A stretch of DNA of 5,558 nt from an uncultured Eubacteriales bacterium (GTDB lineage: Bacteria > Bacillota > Clostridia > Oscillospirales > Oscillospiraceae), in contig CAKTJM010000121.1 of the NCBI GenBank assembly GCA_934567745.1, positions 1-5,558 on the forward strand, in the 5' to 3' direction. The position numbers and the translations under genes were made by a program. How positions within the stretch are numbered: position 1 is the stretch's first letter; every line of letters begins with the position of its first letter. Positions 1 through 5,522 of this stretch are shown here, piece after piece. The notes under the pieces are model-generated. The model saw only the letters and a program-made list of their open reading frames with translations. It made no database searches and was not told where the DNA came from.

Positions 1-1
1 G

Positions 2-556
2 CTGCAGGAGCGCCTGGCCCGTCTGGCCGGCGGTGTGGCCATCCTCCGCGTCGGCGCGGCCACCGAGACCGAGATGAAGGAGAAGAAGCTCCGCATCGAG
101 GACGCCCTGAATGCCACCCGCGCTGCCGTCGAAGAGGGCATCGTGGCCGGCGGCGGCACCGCCTATGTCAACGCCATCGCCGCGGTCGAGGGCCTGATCG
201 ACCAGGTCGAGGGCGACGAGAAGACCGGTGTCCAGATCATCGCCCGCGCCCTGACCGCTCCTCTGCGCCAGATCGCCGAGAACGCCGGTCTGGATGCCTC
301 CGTCATCCTGGAGAAGGTCAAGAGCAGCGGCAAGGTCGGCTACGGCTTCGACGCCTACAAGGAGATCTACTGCGACATGATCGCCAGCGGCATCGTGGAC
401 CCGACCAAGGTCACCCGCTCCGCTCTGGAGAACGCCGCCTCCATCTCCGCCATGCTGCTGACCACCGAGGCCCTGGTGGGCGACCGTCTGGCGCCTCCCT
501 CCGCCACCGGCGCAGGCATGCCCTCCGCGGACATGAGCGGCAACCCCATGTACTAA
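2..556 (+). CDS. groEL: Chaperonin GroEL (Hsp60), C-terminal part, 5' truncated by window edge
   Basis: This is the last 184 residues of the 60-kDa chaperonin, which forms the double ring that folds cytosolic proteins with GroES and ATP. The reading frame is already open at base 2 and reads [11 protein letters not shown], which aligns with E. coli GroEL from about residue 365, so the intermediate and equatorial domains are present and the N-terminal two thirds lie outside the window. Visible signatures are [12 protein letters not shown], the [15 protein letters not shown] segment carrying the catalytic Asp (E. coli D398 equivalent), the AGGG nucleotide-binding turn, and [19 protein letters not shown]. 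The tail is unusual: it ends in [13 protein letters not shown] instead of a GGM-repeat tail. groES is presumably just upstream, outside the window. The stop is TAA at 554-556. Identification is secure; only the full length is unseen. Confidence 0.98.
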   Translation: MQERLARLAGGVAILRVGAATETEMKEKKLRIEDALNATRAAVEEGIVAGGGTAYVNAIAAVEGLIDQVEGDEKTGVQIIARALTAPLRQIAENAGLDASVILEKVKSSGKVGYGFDAYKEIYCDMIASGIVDPTKVTRSALENAASISAMLLTTEALVGDRLAPPSATGAGMPSADMSGNPMY

Positions 557-581
557 GCGATACCTTTTGAGTAAGCACACT

Positions 582-610
582 GCGGCGCGCCGGTCCTTCC
601 GGCGCGCCGC
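582..610. repeat. Perfect 12-bp GC-rich inverted repeat downstream of groEL
   Basis: Bases 582-593 (gcggcgcgccgg) are the exact reverse complement of 599-610, with a 5-nt loop TCCTT. It begins 25 bases after the groEL stop. No T-tract follows on either strand, so it is not a classical intrinsic terminator, although a hairpin this stable could protect the groEL 3' end from exonucleases. It is the first of four consecutive hairpins. Confidence 0.8.
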
Positions 611-617
611 TGAATCT

Positions 618-646
618 GTCGAAAGACCCCTTTGGGGCCTTTCGAC
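618..646. repeat. 13-bp inverted repeat with one mismatch
   Basis: Bases 618-630 (gtcgaaagacccc) pair with 634-646 (ggggcctttcgac) around a TTT loop. The only mismatch is A626/C638. The flanks are not T-rich in either orientation, so a terminator role is unclear. It looks like a structural unit of the repeat cluster at 582-804. Confidence 0.75.
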
Positions 647-721
647 GGGGGGCTGCGGCCCGCTGCGCGCACTCCTCGCCCGCCTGCGGCGGACGACTCG
701 CACACTTGCAGGCCGAGAAGT

Positions 722-754
722 ATTTTCTCCGGTGCGCATGTCACCGGAGAAAAT
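722..754. repeat. Perfect 13-bp inverted repeat, ATTTTCTCCGGTG arms
   Basis: Bases 722-734 (attttctccggtg) and 742-754 (caccggagaaaat) are exact reverse complements around a 7-nt loop. Each arm ends in a run of four A or T, so a transcript from either direction would carry a hairpin followed by a short U run, with those Us inside the stem. This shape fits a weak bidirectional terminator or an element boundary. Confidence 0.8.
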
Positions 755-766
755 GACAGGACCTAA

Positions 767-804
767 TTTCGCGCCTGCGGGCGCGAAACCCTGCGGGGCT
801 TTTT
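767..804 (+). terminator. Candidate intrinsic terminator closing the groEL transcript
   Basis: A 9-bp perfect stem TTTCGCGCC / GGCGCGAAA (767-775 with 780-788, loop TGCG) is followed by a short AAACCC-TGC-GGG(GC)TTT hairpin running directly into TTTTT at 800-804. The T-tract is the only one in the gap on the plus strand. It lies about 245 bases after the groEL stop, which is far, and the hairpin touching the T-tract is short with a 2-nt bulge, so the call is tentative. It would separate groEL from the downstream operon. Confidence 0.4.
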
Positions 805-880
805 GTTGAGCGGAGCGGCGTGGCGTTCGGGCCGAACCAAGGGAAGGACGATCCGGGCCTGTATGGGGCCGAGAAGACGG

Positions 881-909
881 TTCCCAAACCGGGCGGATCG
901 TGCTATACT
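881..909 (+). promoter_or_regulatory. Sigma-A/sigma-70 type promoter of the six-gene operon
   Basis: TATACT at 904-909 matches the -10 consensus in five of six positions and is preceded by TG at 901-902, making an extended -10. TTCCCA at 881-886 is a fair -35 (four of six) at the ideal 17-bp spacing. The predicted start is near 916, giving a leader of about 65 nt before the first gene. A 7-bp inverted repeat (CGATCCG 849-855, CGGATCG 894-900) brackets the -35 and could be an operator, but may be chance. No Zur-like AT-rich palindrome is seen here. Confidence 0.65.
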
Positions 910-927
910 GGAAAGGATCATATCTGC

Positions 928-950
928 GGCCGGACGGACGACGCCCGGCC
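928..950 (+). other. Leader hairpin in the operon 5' untranslated region
   Basis: GGCCGG (928-933) pairs with CCGGCC (945-950), with two further G-C pairs beyond an A/C mismatch. It lies between the predicted transcription start and the ribosome binding site. No T-tract follows, so it is not an attenuator terminator, and I recognise no riboswitch class in this short leader. Confidence 0.3.
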
Positions 951-965
951 CGTACCCATCGGAAA

Positions 966-972
966 AAGGAGG
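966..972 (+). promoter_or_regulatory. Strong Shine-Dalgarno AAGGAGG setting the first gene's start
   Basis: AAGGAGG is a near-perfect anti-16S match. It lies 10 nt before ATG 983 and 7 nt before an in-frame GTG at 980, immediately upstream of that ATG. Either start fits; the protein would differ by one residue. It rules out the longer in-frame reading that opens at 803, upstream of the promoter. Confidence 0.85.
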
Positions 973-982
973 ACTGTCCGTG

Positions 983-1654
983 ATGTCCGAGAGACCTCGC
1001 ATCCTGATCTCCCGCGCCCCGGAGAGCCGGGGCCTGTATGAAGCGGCGGTGGAGAAGGCCGGGGGAGAGCTGATCTCCCTCTACTGCCCCGATCCCGAGA
1101 TGGACTTCGACGCCCTGATCCTCGGCGGCGGCGGCGACGTCGATCCCGCCCACATCATGGAGCCGAACCGCGGCTCCTACGACATCGACCCGGCCCGCGA
1201 CGAGGCCGAGCTGGCCCTCGTCAGCCGCTGCGTCTATGAGAGCAAGCCCATCCTCGGCATCTGCCGCGGGCACCAGGTGGTGAACATCGCCCTGGGCGGC
1301 TCCATCTACCAGGACATGAACGACCGACTGCTGGCCATCCATGCGCTCGGTCCGGAGGGGGAGACGAAGTTCCACCCCCTGCGCGTGACGACCATGACGA
1401 TGCTCGGCGACCTCTACGGTCAGCAGATCCTCGTCAACAGCACGCACCACCAGGCGATCCACAAGTTCGGCCAGGGCCTCTACGGCACTGCGTGGGACGA
1501 GAACGGCGTGGTCGAGGCGATGCAGCACGGGATGCTGCCCATCTGGACCGTCCAGTTCCACCCCGAACAGCTCGACGGCGCGAACGGCACCATCGACGGG
1601 CAGAAGATCTTCGACTTCTTCCTGGAGCGCTGCCGGGCGCTGACCGGGCGCTGA
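983..1654 (+). CDS. Gamma-glutamyl-gamma-aminobutyrate hydrolase family protein (peptidase C26)
   Basis: A 223-residue cytosolic class I glutamine amidotransferase-like hydrolase. The family (PuuD and relatives) cleaves gamma-glutamyl amide bonds, as in gamma-glutamyl-GABA from putrescine breakdown or folate polyglutamates. The single domain shows the oxyanion region LGGGGDVDP (about 47-55), the nucleophile elbow GICRGHQ with Cys94, the substrate-side NSTHHQ motif (152-157), and the VQFHPE motif giving His193 and Glu195, so the Cys-His-Glu triad is complete. Length is slightly below the usual 240-250. The start is ATG 983 (GTG 980 possible) behind AAGGAGG. It is the first gene after the promoter and ends one base before the next start. 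No other polyamine gene is visible, so the substrate is unknown and PuuD itself cannot be claimed. Confidence 0.93.
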   Translation: MSERPRILISRAPESRGLYEAAVEKAGGELISLYCPDPEMDFDALILGGGGDVDPAHIMEPNRGSYDIDPARDEAELALVSRCVYESKPILGICRGHQVVNIALGGSIYQDMNDRLLAIHALGPEGETKFHPLRVTTMTMLGDLYGQQILVNSTHHQAIHKFGQGLYGTAWDENGVVEAMQHGMLPIWTVQFHPEQLDGANGTIDGQKIFDFFLERCRALTGR

Positions 1655-1655
1655 G

Positions 1656-2012
1656 GTGGCCGTCAAGCTCTCCCCCCTGCGCCAGGTGGACCTGGAGGCC
1701 GGGATGCCCTACGTCGAGCAGGCCATGCAGCGGCTCGAGCACGAGCTGCGCCGCAGCCGGAGCATGGGCTGCACGGCGGTGAAGCTGATCCACGGCTACG
1801 GCTCCTCCGGCAAGGGAGGGAAGATCCGCACGGCCTGCCGCAAGCGGCTGACCGTGCTGCGCGCGGAGGGCGCGATCCGGGACTTCATCCCCGGGGAGCA
1901 CTTCTCCATCTTCGAGGAGGCCACGCGTCGGGCGTTCGTCCACTGCGGCGACCTGCGGGACGACCGCGACCTGGACCGCTGCAACCACGGCGTGACCTTC
2001 CTCCTGCTCTGA
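1656..2012 (+). CDS. Small Smr (MutS2 C-terminal-like) domain protein
   Basis: A 118-residue protein made of one Smr-like domain. Smr domains bind and often cut nucleic acids; in MutS2 the domain nicks DNA, or RNA on collided ribosomes, but stand-alone versions like this one are mostly uncharacterised. The pattern seen is the N-terminal strand and helix (VDLEAGMPYVEQAMQRLEHEL, about 11-31), the core LIHGYGSSGKGGKIR (44-58, matching the HGxG...lR signature), a charged insert about 66-108, and the closing strand NHGVTFLLL (110-118). The start is GTG 1656, one base after the preceding stop, with no clear Shine-Dalgarno, which suggests translational coupling. The next in-frame ATG (1704) would remove the conserved VDL strand, so GTG is preferred. 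Family call is fairly sure; activity is unknown. Confidence 0.8.
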   Translation: MAVKLSPLRQVDLEAGMPYVEQAMQRLEHELRRSRSMGCTAVKLIHGYGSSGKGGKIRTACRKRLTVLRAEGAIRDFIPGEHFSIFEEATRRAFVHCGDLRDDRDLDRCNHGVTFLLL

Positions 2013-2043
2013 CCAGACCAAAGAGACGAAAGCGAGGTGCGGC

Positions 2044-2460
2044 ATGGACTATCGAGACAAGATCGAGGCGACGAACGCGAAGAACTCCTTCATGCTCCAC
2101 AACGGCATCCGCCTGACGGCGATGGAGGAGGGCTACGCCCGCGTCGAGGCGGACCTGACCCGCGTGAGCCGGAACCTCTACAACGCGGTCCACGGCGGGA
2201 TGTTCCTGACCATGGCCGACTGCGCGGCCGGCGGCGCGGCCCGGTCCAACGGGATGCGCTACGTCACGGTCAGCAGCAACTTCGAGTTCTTCCACAACAC
2301 CACGCGCGACCATCTGGTCGCCGAGGGCTGGGTGAAGAGCCGGGGCCGGACGCTGTGCTTCGTCGAGGTCGAGCTGCACGACGACGCGGGCAAACTCCTG
2401 TGCGGCGGGACGTTCACGATGTTCTGCGTCGGTTCGCAGGACGAGCTGTCCCCCGACTGA
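2044..2460 (+). CDS. PaaI family hotdog-fold acyl-CoA thioesterase
   Basis: A 138-residue hotdog-fold protein of the PaaI/YbdB type. The family hydrolyses acyl- or aryl-CoA thioesters as homotetramers in the cytosol, often as clean-up enzymes for stalled CoA adducts. Seen: NAVHGGMFLTMADCAAGGAA (47-66), where the HGG turn (50-52) and Asp59 on the hotdog helix match the usual active-site positions; the strand VTVSSNFEFF (74-83); and the closing strands around SRGRTLCFVEVELHDDAGKL. Length is normal. GAGG at 2034-2037 lies 6 nt before ATG 2044. The stop TGA shares its A with the ATG of the next gene. Its substrate cannot be told; no phenylacetate or CoA-ligase gene is nearby. Family assignment is strong, specificity open. 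Confidence 0.9.
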   Translation: MDYRDKIEATNAKNSFMLHNGIRLTAMEEGYARVEADLTRVSRNLYNAVHGGMFLTMADCAAGGAARSNGMRYVTVSSNFEFFHNTTRDHLVAEGWVKSRGRTLCFVEVELHDDAGKLLCGGTFTMFCVGSQDELSPD

Positions 2461-3368
2461 TGGCACGCTGGCGGTCGTTCTCCGCCGCGATGGAGGAGCG
2501 CTTCGGCGGCAAGATCTACAAGCTCGCCCTCGACGGCGGCATGACCTGTCCCAACCGGGACGGGACCCTCGGCACCGGTGGCTGCCTGTTCTGCGACGGC
2601 GGCTCGGGCGCGTTCGCGGCCCCGTACCGCGGGGACGTGGCGCGGCAGCTCGAAGAGGCCCGTCGGCGCGTGGCGCATAAGAACAGGGGCGGGCGGTACC
2701 TCGCCTATCTCCAGAGCTACACGAACACCTATGCGCCGCTGCCGTATCTGGAGCGGCTCTACCGCGCGGCCGTGGCCCCGGAGGACGTCGTGGGCCTGTC
2801 GGTCGCGACGCGGCCGGACTGTCTGCCGGACGAGATGATCGCGCTCCTGGCCGGGCTGGGCAAGCCCGTGTGGGTGGAGCTGGGGCTCCAGACGATCCAC
2901 CCGCGCACGGCGCGGTACATCCGGCGCGGCTACGACCTGCCCGTCTACGACGACGCGGTCCGGCGGCTGCGGGCGGCGGGGCTGGACGTGGTCACGCACG
3001 TGATCCTCGGCCTGCCGGGGGAGGGCCCCGACGAGATGGTCGAGACGGTCCGCTACGTCGGGCGCAGCGGCGCGACGGGCATCAAATTGCAGCTCCTGCA
3101 CGTGCTGGAGGGCACGCCGCTCGCCGACGAATGGCGGGCCGGACGGGTGCCGGAGCTGTCGCTGGACGCATACATCGCCCTGCTGGAGACCTGTCTGTCG
3201 GTCCTGCCGCCGGACCTGGTCGTCCACCGCCTCACCGGCGACGGGGCGAAGCGGTCGCTGCTGGCGCCGCTGTGGAGCGCGGACAAGAAGCGCGTGCTCA
3301 ACGCGGTCCACGCGGCCTTGGAACGAGACGATATCATACAGGGGCGCCTCTGGGCCCCGCAAGAATAG
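2460..3368 (+). CDS. Radical SAM protein, TIGR01212 / YhcC family
   Basis: A 302-residue radical SAM enzyme of the YhcC group, related to the Elp3 core; the group's substrate is not established as far as I know. The 4Fe-4S motif is CX11CX2C (Cys30, Cys42, Cys45, in TCPNRDGTLG...GGCLFCDGG), typical of this family rather than the usual CX3CX2C. Other family signatures are QSYTNTYAPL (85-94), SVATRPDCL (114-122), VELGLQT (139-145), THVILGLPGE (179-188) and GIKLQLLHVLEGTPLA (207-222). Length matches the family norm of about 300-310. The start is ATG 2460, overlapping the upstream TGA by one base, so translation is probably coupled. Longer in-frame readings from 2037 only run antiparallel to the thioesterase frame composition and are rejected. 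It precedes the GTPase gene by 17 nt. Confidence 0.93.
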   Translation: MARWRSFSAAMEERFGGKIYKLALDGGMTCPNRDGTLGTGGCLFCDGGSGAFAAPYRGDVARQLEEARRRVAHKNRGGRYLAYLQSYTNTYAPLPYLERLYRAAVAPEDVVGLSVATRPDCLPDEMIALLAGLGKPVWVELGLQTIHPRTARYIRRGYDLPVYDDAVRRLRAAGLDVVTHVILGLPGEGPDEMVETVRYVGRSGATGIKLQLLHVLEGTPLADEWRAGRVPELSLDAYIALLETCLSVLPPDLVVHRLTGDGAKRSLLAPLWSADKKRVLNAVHAALERDDIIQGRLWAPQE

Positions 3369-3369
3369 C

Positions 3370-3376
3370 AAGGAGG
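3370..3376 (+). promoter_or_regulatory. Shine-Dalgarno AAGGAGG of the His-rich GTPase
   Basis: AAGGAGG begins 2 bases after the radical SAM stop and lies 9 nt before ATG 3386. It fixes this start against the long in-frame reading that opens at 2870 inside the radical SAM gene. It is among the strongest ribosome binding sites in the operon, so the GTPase need not rely on coupling. Confidence 0.85.
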
Positions 3377-3385
3377 AACGCTATT

Positions 3386-4531
3386 ATGACCAAGATCGAC
3401 ATATTCTCCGGGTTCCTGGGGGCCGGTAAGACCACCCTCATCAAGAAGCTGATCGAGGAGGCATACCAGGGCGAGAAGCTGGTCCTCATCGAGAACGAGT
3501 TCGGCGAGATCGGCATCGACGGCGGGTTCCTGAAGGACGCCGGGGTCGAGATCACCGAGATGAACTCCGGCTGCATCTGCTGCAGCCTGGTGGGCGACTT
3601 CGGCCAGGCGCTGGAGCAGGTCATGGCCCAGTTCAAGCCGGACCGCATCATCATCGAGCCGTCGGGCGTGGGCAAGCTCTCCGACGTCATCGGCGCGGTG
3701 CAGCGTCTGGACGACCACGATCTGGAGCTGAACGCCTTCGTCACCGTCGCAGACGCGACCAAGTGCAAGATCTACATGAAGAACTTCGGTGAGTTCTTCA
3801 ACAACCAGATCGAGCACGCCGCGACCATCGTCCTCAGCCGCACGGACGGGATGAAGGAGCAGAAGCTCCTCGACACCGTCAAGCTCCTGCGCGAGCACAA
3901 CCCGAACGCGCCCATCATCACCACCCCGTGGCCGGAGCTCTCCGGTAAGCTGATCCTTGAGACCATGGAGAACAAGGACAGCCTGAAGGAGGAGCTGGCG
4001 CGCCTGGCCGCCGAGCAGGCCGCCCACGACGAGGAGCACGAGCATCACCACCACCATCACGATCATGAGGACCATGATCATGACGAGCATGACCACGATC
4101 ATGAGGAGCACGAGCACCACCATGACCATGACCACGATCATGACGAGCACGAGCACCACCATGATCACGACCACGATCATGACGAGCACGAGCATCATCA
4201 TCACCACCATCATCACGACCACGACGACGACTGCTGCTGCGACCACGACGCCGACGAGGTCTTCACGAGCTGGGGCGAGGAAGGCCCGAAGAAGTTCTCC
4301 GAGGAGGAGATCCGCGCGGCGCTGGGCCAGCTGTCCGACGCGGTGCGGTTCGGCATCGTCCTGCGCGCCAAGGGCATCGTGCCCTGCACGGACGGGACCT
4401 GGATCCACTTCGACTACGTCCCCGGCGCGCCGGACGTGCGCCGCGGGGCCGCGGGGATCACGGGACGCCTGTGCGTCATCGGGTCCGACCTGCACGAGGA
4501 CGAGCTGGAAGAGCTGTTCGGCCTCGACTGA
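3386..4531 (+). CDS. CobW/G3E family GTPase (metallochaperone type) with extreme His-rich segment
   Basis: A 381-residue cytosolic G3E GTPase. CobW, YjiA, ZNG1 and HypB/UreG relatives bind metal and GTP and deliver Zn, Co or Ni to client proteins. Seen: Walker A GFLGAGKT (9-16); ENEFGEIGID (36-45); the metal-binding GCICC (62-66); the Walker B-like IIIEPSGVGKL (88-98); and SRTD (151-154) where NKxD is usual. Residues 214-287 are His-rich, with 39 His plus many Asp/Glu and a CCC triplet (283-285). A CobW C-terminal domain follows (about 304-380, FSEEEIRAAL... to ...GRLCVIG). The His segment contains a 13-residue repeat at 240-278. The next gene, 21 nt on, is a second G3E-like GTPase. The His/Asp content suits Zn, Ni or Co storage or delivery, but which metal cannot be read from sequence. 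Family certain, metal and client unknown. Confidence 0.95.
   Translation: MTKIDIFSGFLGAGKTTLIKKLIEEAYQGEKLVLIENEFGEIGIDGGFLKDAGVEITEMNSGCICCSLVGDFGQALEQVMAQFKPDRIIIEPSGVGKLSDVIGAVQRLDDHDLELNAFVTVADATKCKIYMKNFGEFFNNQIEHAATIVLSRTDGMKEQKLLDTVKLLREHNPNAPIITTPWPELSGKLILETMENKDSLKEELARLAAEQAAHDEEHEHHHHHHDHEDHDHDEHDHDHEEHEHHHDHDHDHDEHEHHHDHDHDHDEHEHHHHHHHHDHDDDCCCDHDADEVFTSWGEEGPKKFSEEEIRAALGQLSDAVRFGIVLRAKGIVPCTDGTWIHFDYVPGAPDVRRGAAGITGRLCVIGSDLHEDELEELFGLD
4103..4219 (+). repeat. 39-bp tandem repeat (three imperfect copies) coding the His-rich segment
   Basis: Copies start at 4103, 4142 and 4181 and each encode 13 residues of the form (D/E)EHEHHHDHDHDH. The first two copies differ at only three of 39 bases. 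The third keeps the DEHEHHH start, then changes to a run of His. The repeat is in phase with codons, so gain or loss of a unit only alters the length of the metal-binding tail. Looser His/Asp sequence at 4025-4102 may be older decayed units. Confidence 0.85.
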
Positions 4532-4552
4532 TCATCGAAAGGAACACACACT

Positions 4553-5506
4553 ATGGCTAAGATGGAAGAGATCCCTGTCTATCTGTTCACCGGGTTCCTG
4601 GACGCGGGCAAGACCAAGTTCATCCAGGAGACGCTGGAGGACCCCCGCTTCAACAGCGGCGAGAGCACGCTCCTGCTGATGTGTGAGGACGGCGAGGAGG
4701 AGTATGACCCGTCCACCTTCTCCGGGCGCAGCGTGTTCATCGAGGCGCTGGAGGACCCCTCGGAGCTGACCCCGTCGAACCTGGAGCGCTTACAGCGCAA
4801 GCACGCGGCGGAGCGCGTGGTCGTGGAGTACAACGGCATGTGGATGCTCGACGATCTCTACCGCAACATGCCGGAGAGCTGGCTCGTCTATCAGGAGTTC
4901 CTGTTCGCCGACGCGCAGACCTTCCTGACCTACCCCGCGAACATGCGCGCGCTGGTGGTGGACAAGCTCAAGAGCTGCGAGATGGTGGTCCTGAATCGGG
5001 CGGACGAGAAGGTGGACAAGGTCGAGATCCACAAGATCATCCGTGCGGTCAGCCGCCGGACCAACATCGCCTATGAGGACAAGACCGGCGAGGTCTACTA
5101 CGACGACACGCCGGAGGAGCTGCCCTACGACCTGGAGGCCCCCATCGTGGAGATCCGGCCGGAGGACTATGCGATCTGGTACCAGGACCTCTCGGAGGAG
5201 GGCGACAAGTACAAGGGCAAGACCGTACGCGTCGGCGGCTCGGTGAAGCTGGGCGAGCGGCTGCCGAAGGGGAGCTTCATCTTCGGCCGCCCGGTCATGA
5301 CCTGCTGCGTGGAGGACATCACCTTCGCGGGCCTGCTGTGCACGGGCTGGGACACGTCCGCCCTGCGCGACGGCGACTGGATCGAGCTGACGGCCAAGAT
5401 CGCCCTGCGGCACAACAAGGCCAACGGCCAGAAGGCCCCCGTCCTCACGGCGATCTCCGTCACACCGGGGACCGCGCCGGAGAACGACGTCGCGACGTTC
5501 TATTAA
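4553..5506 (+). CDS. Divergent G3E-like GTPase fused to a YcgQ/DUF1980-like C-terminal domain
   Basis: A 317-residue protein. Residues about 7-165 form a G3E-like P-loop domain: Walker A GFLDAGKT (14-21), a Walker B-like VVVEYNGMW (89-97) and NRAD (148-151) as the NKxD equivalent. The ENEFG motif is replaced by CEDGEEEYDP and the CxCC metal motif is absent. Residues about 220-317 (GKTVRVGGSV, FIFGRPVMTCCVED at 242-255, GDWIELTAKI, KAPVLTAISVTP) resemble the soluble C-terminal domain of YcgQ/TIGR03943 proteins, whose genes accompany YcgR/YraQ permeases and CobW proteins in Firmicutes. Cys251-Cys252 is a candidate metal ligand pair. No signal peptide or membrane segment is seen, so it is probably cytosolic. 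ATG 4553 follows AAAGGA (4538-4543) by 9 nt. It is the last gene of the operon. The P-loop call is solid; the C-terminal domain assignment is from memory of motifs and moderately sure. Confidence 0.85.
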   Translation: MAKMEEIPVYLFTGFLDAGKTKFIQETLEDPRFNSGESTLLLMCEDGEEEYDPSTFSGRSVFIEALEDPSELTPSNLERLQRKHAAERVVVEYNGMWMLDDLYRNMPESWLVYQEFLFADAQTFLTYPANMRALVVDKLKSCEMVVLNRADEKVDKVEIHKIIRAVSRRTNIAYEDKTGEVYYDDTPEELPYDLEAPIVEIRPEDYAIWYQDLSEEGDKYKGKTVRVGGSVKLGERLPKGSFIFGRPVMTCCVEDITFAGLLCTGWDTSALRDGDWIELTAKIALRHNKANGQKAPVLTAISVTPGTAPENDVATFY

Positions 5507-5522
5507 AAGACAGACATCGACG

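Larger units (their letters stand above)
582..804. repeat. Composite palindromic element, candidate interspersed intergenic repeat
   Basis: About 220 bases made largely of inverted repeats: 582-610, 618-646, a weaker one at 676-696 (CCGCC / GGCGG around TGC, extended by three pairs past a mismatch), 722-754, and 767-788. The heptamer CCTGCGG occurs three times, at 683, 774 and 790. Open frames exist on both strands here (for example 567-809 plus and 553-744 minus). They have no ribosome binding site in a convincing position, resemble no protein I know, and run through the palindromes, so I do not call them genes. The architecture resembles the non-coding palindromic repeats scattered between genes of high-GC Clostridia. 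That comparison is from memory and is inference. Confidence 0.5.

Noticed and set aside
582..804. CRISPR array
   Set aside because: The repeats are different inverted repeats, not evenly spaced identical direct repeats with spacers, and no cas gene is near.
567..809. 80-codon plus-strand frame after groEL, and a minus-strand frame at 553-744
   Set aside because: Both run through the palindromes, lack a convincing ribosome binding site and resemble no protein.
803..982. 60-codon N-terminal extension of the C26 hydrolase
   Set aside because: It would start before the promoter, is Arg/Pro-rich, and bypasses the AAGGAGG site just upstream of 983.
557..982. Zur box, cobalamin or NiCo riboswitch controlling the metal GTPases
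   Set aside because: No AT-rich Zur palindrome and no recognisable riboswitch core was found in the gap or leader.
2259..3371. Minus-strand open frame of 370 codons opposite the radical SAM gene
   Set aside because: Low-complexity R/A/P/V/H composition with no recognisable motif; the plus strand carries a clear TIGR01212 protein.
3053..4495. Minus-strand open frame of 480 codons opposite the GTPase and radical SAM genes
   Set aside because: It is a shadow of high-GC coding DNA. Over the His-rich segment it reads only V/M/I/L, the complement of CAT/CAC and GAC/GAG codons, and it matches no family.
4065..4679. Plus-strand frame rich in Met, Thr and Ile
   Set aside because: It is the out-of-frame reading of the CAY/GAY His-Asp repeat followed by Arg/Ser/Ala-rich shadow sequence.
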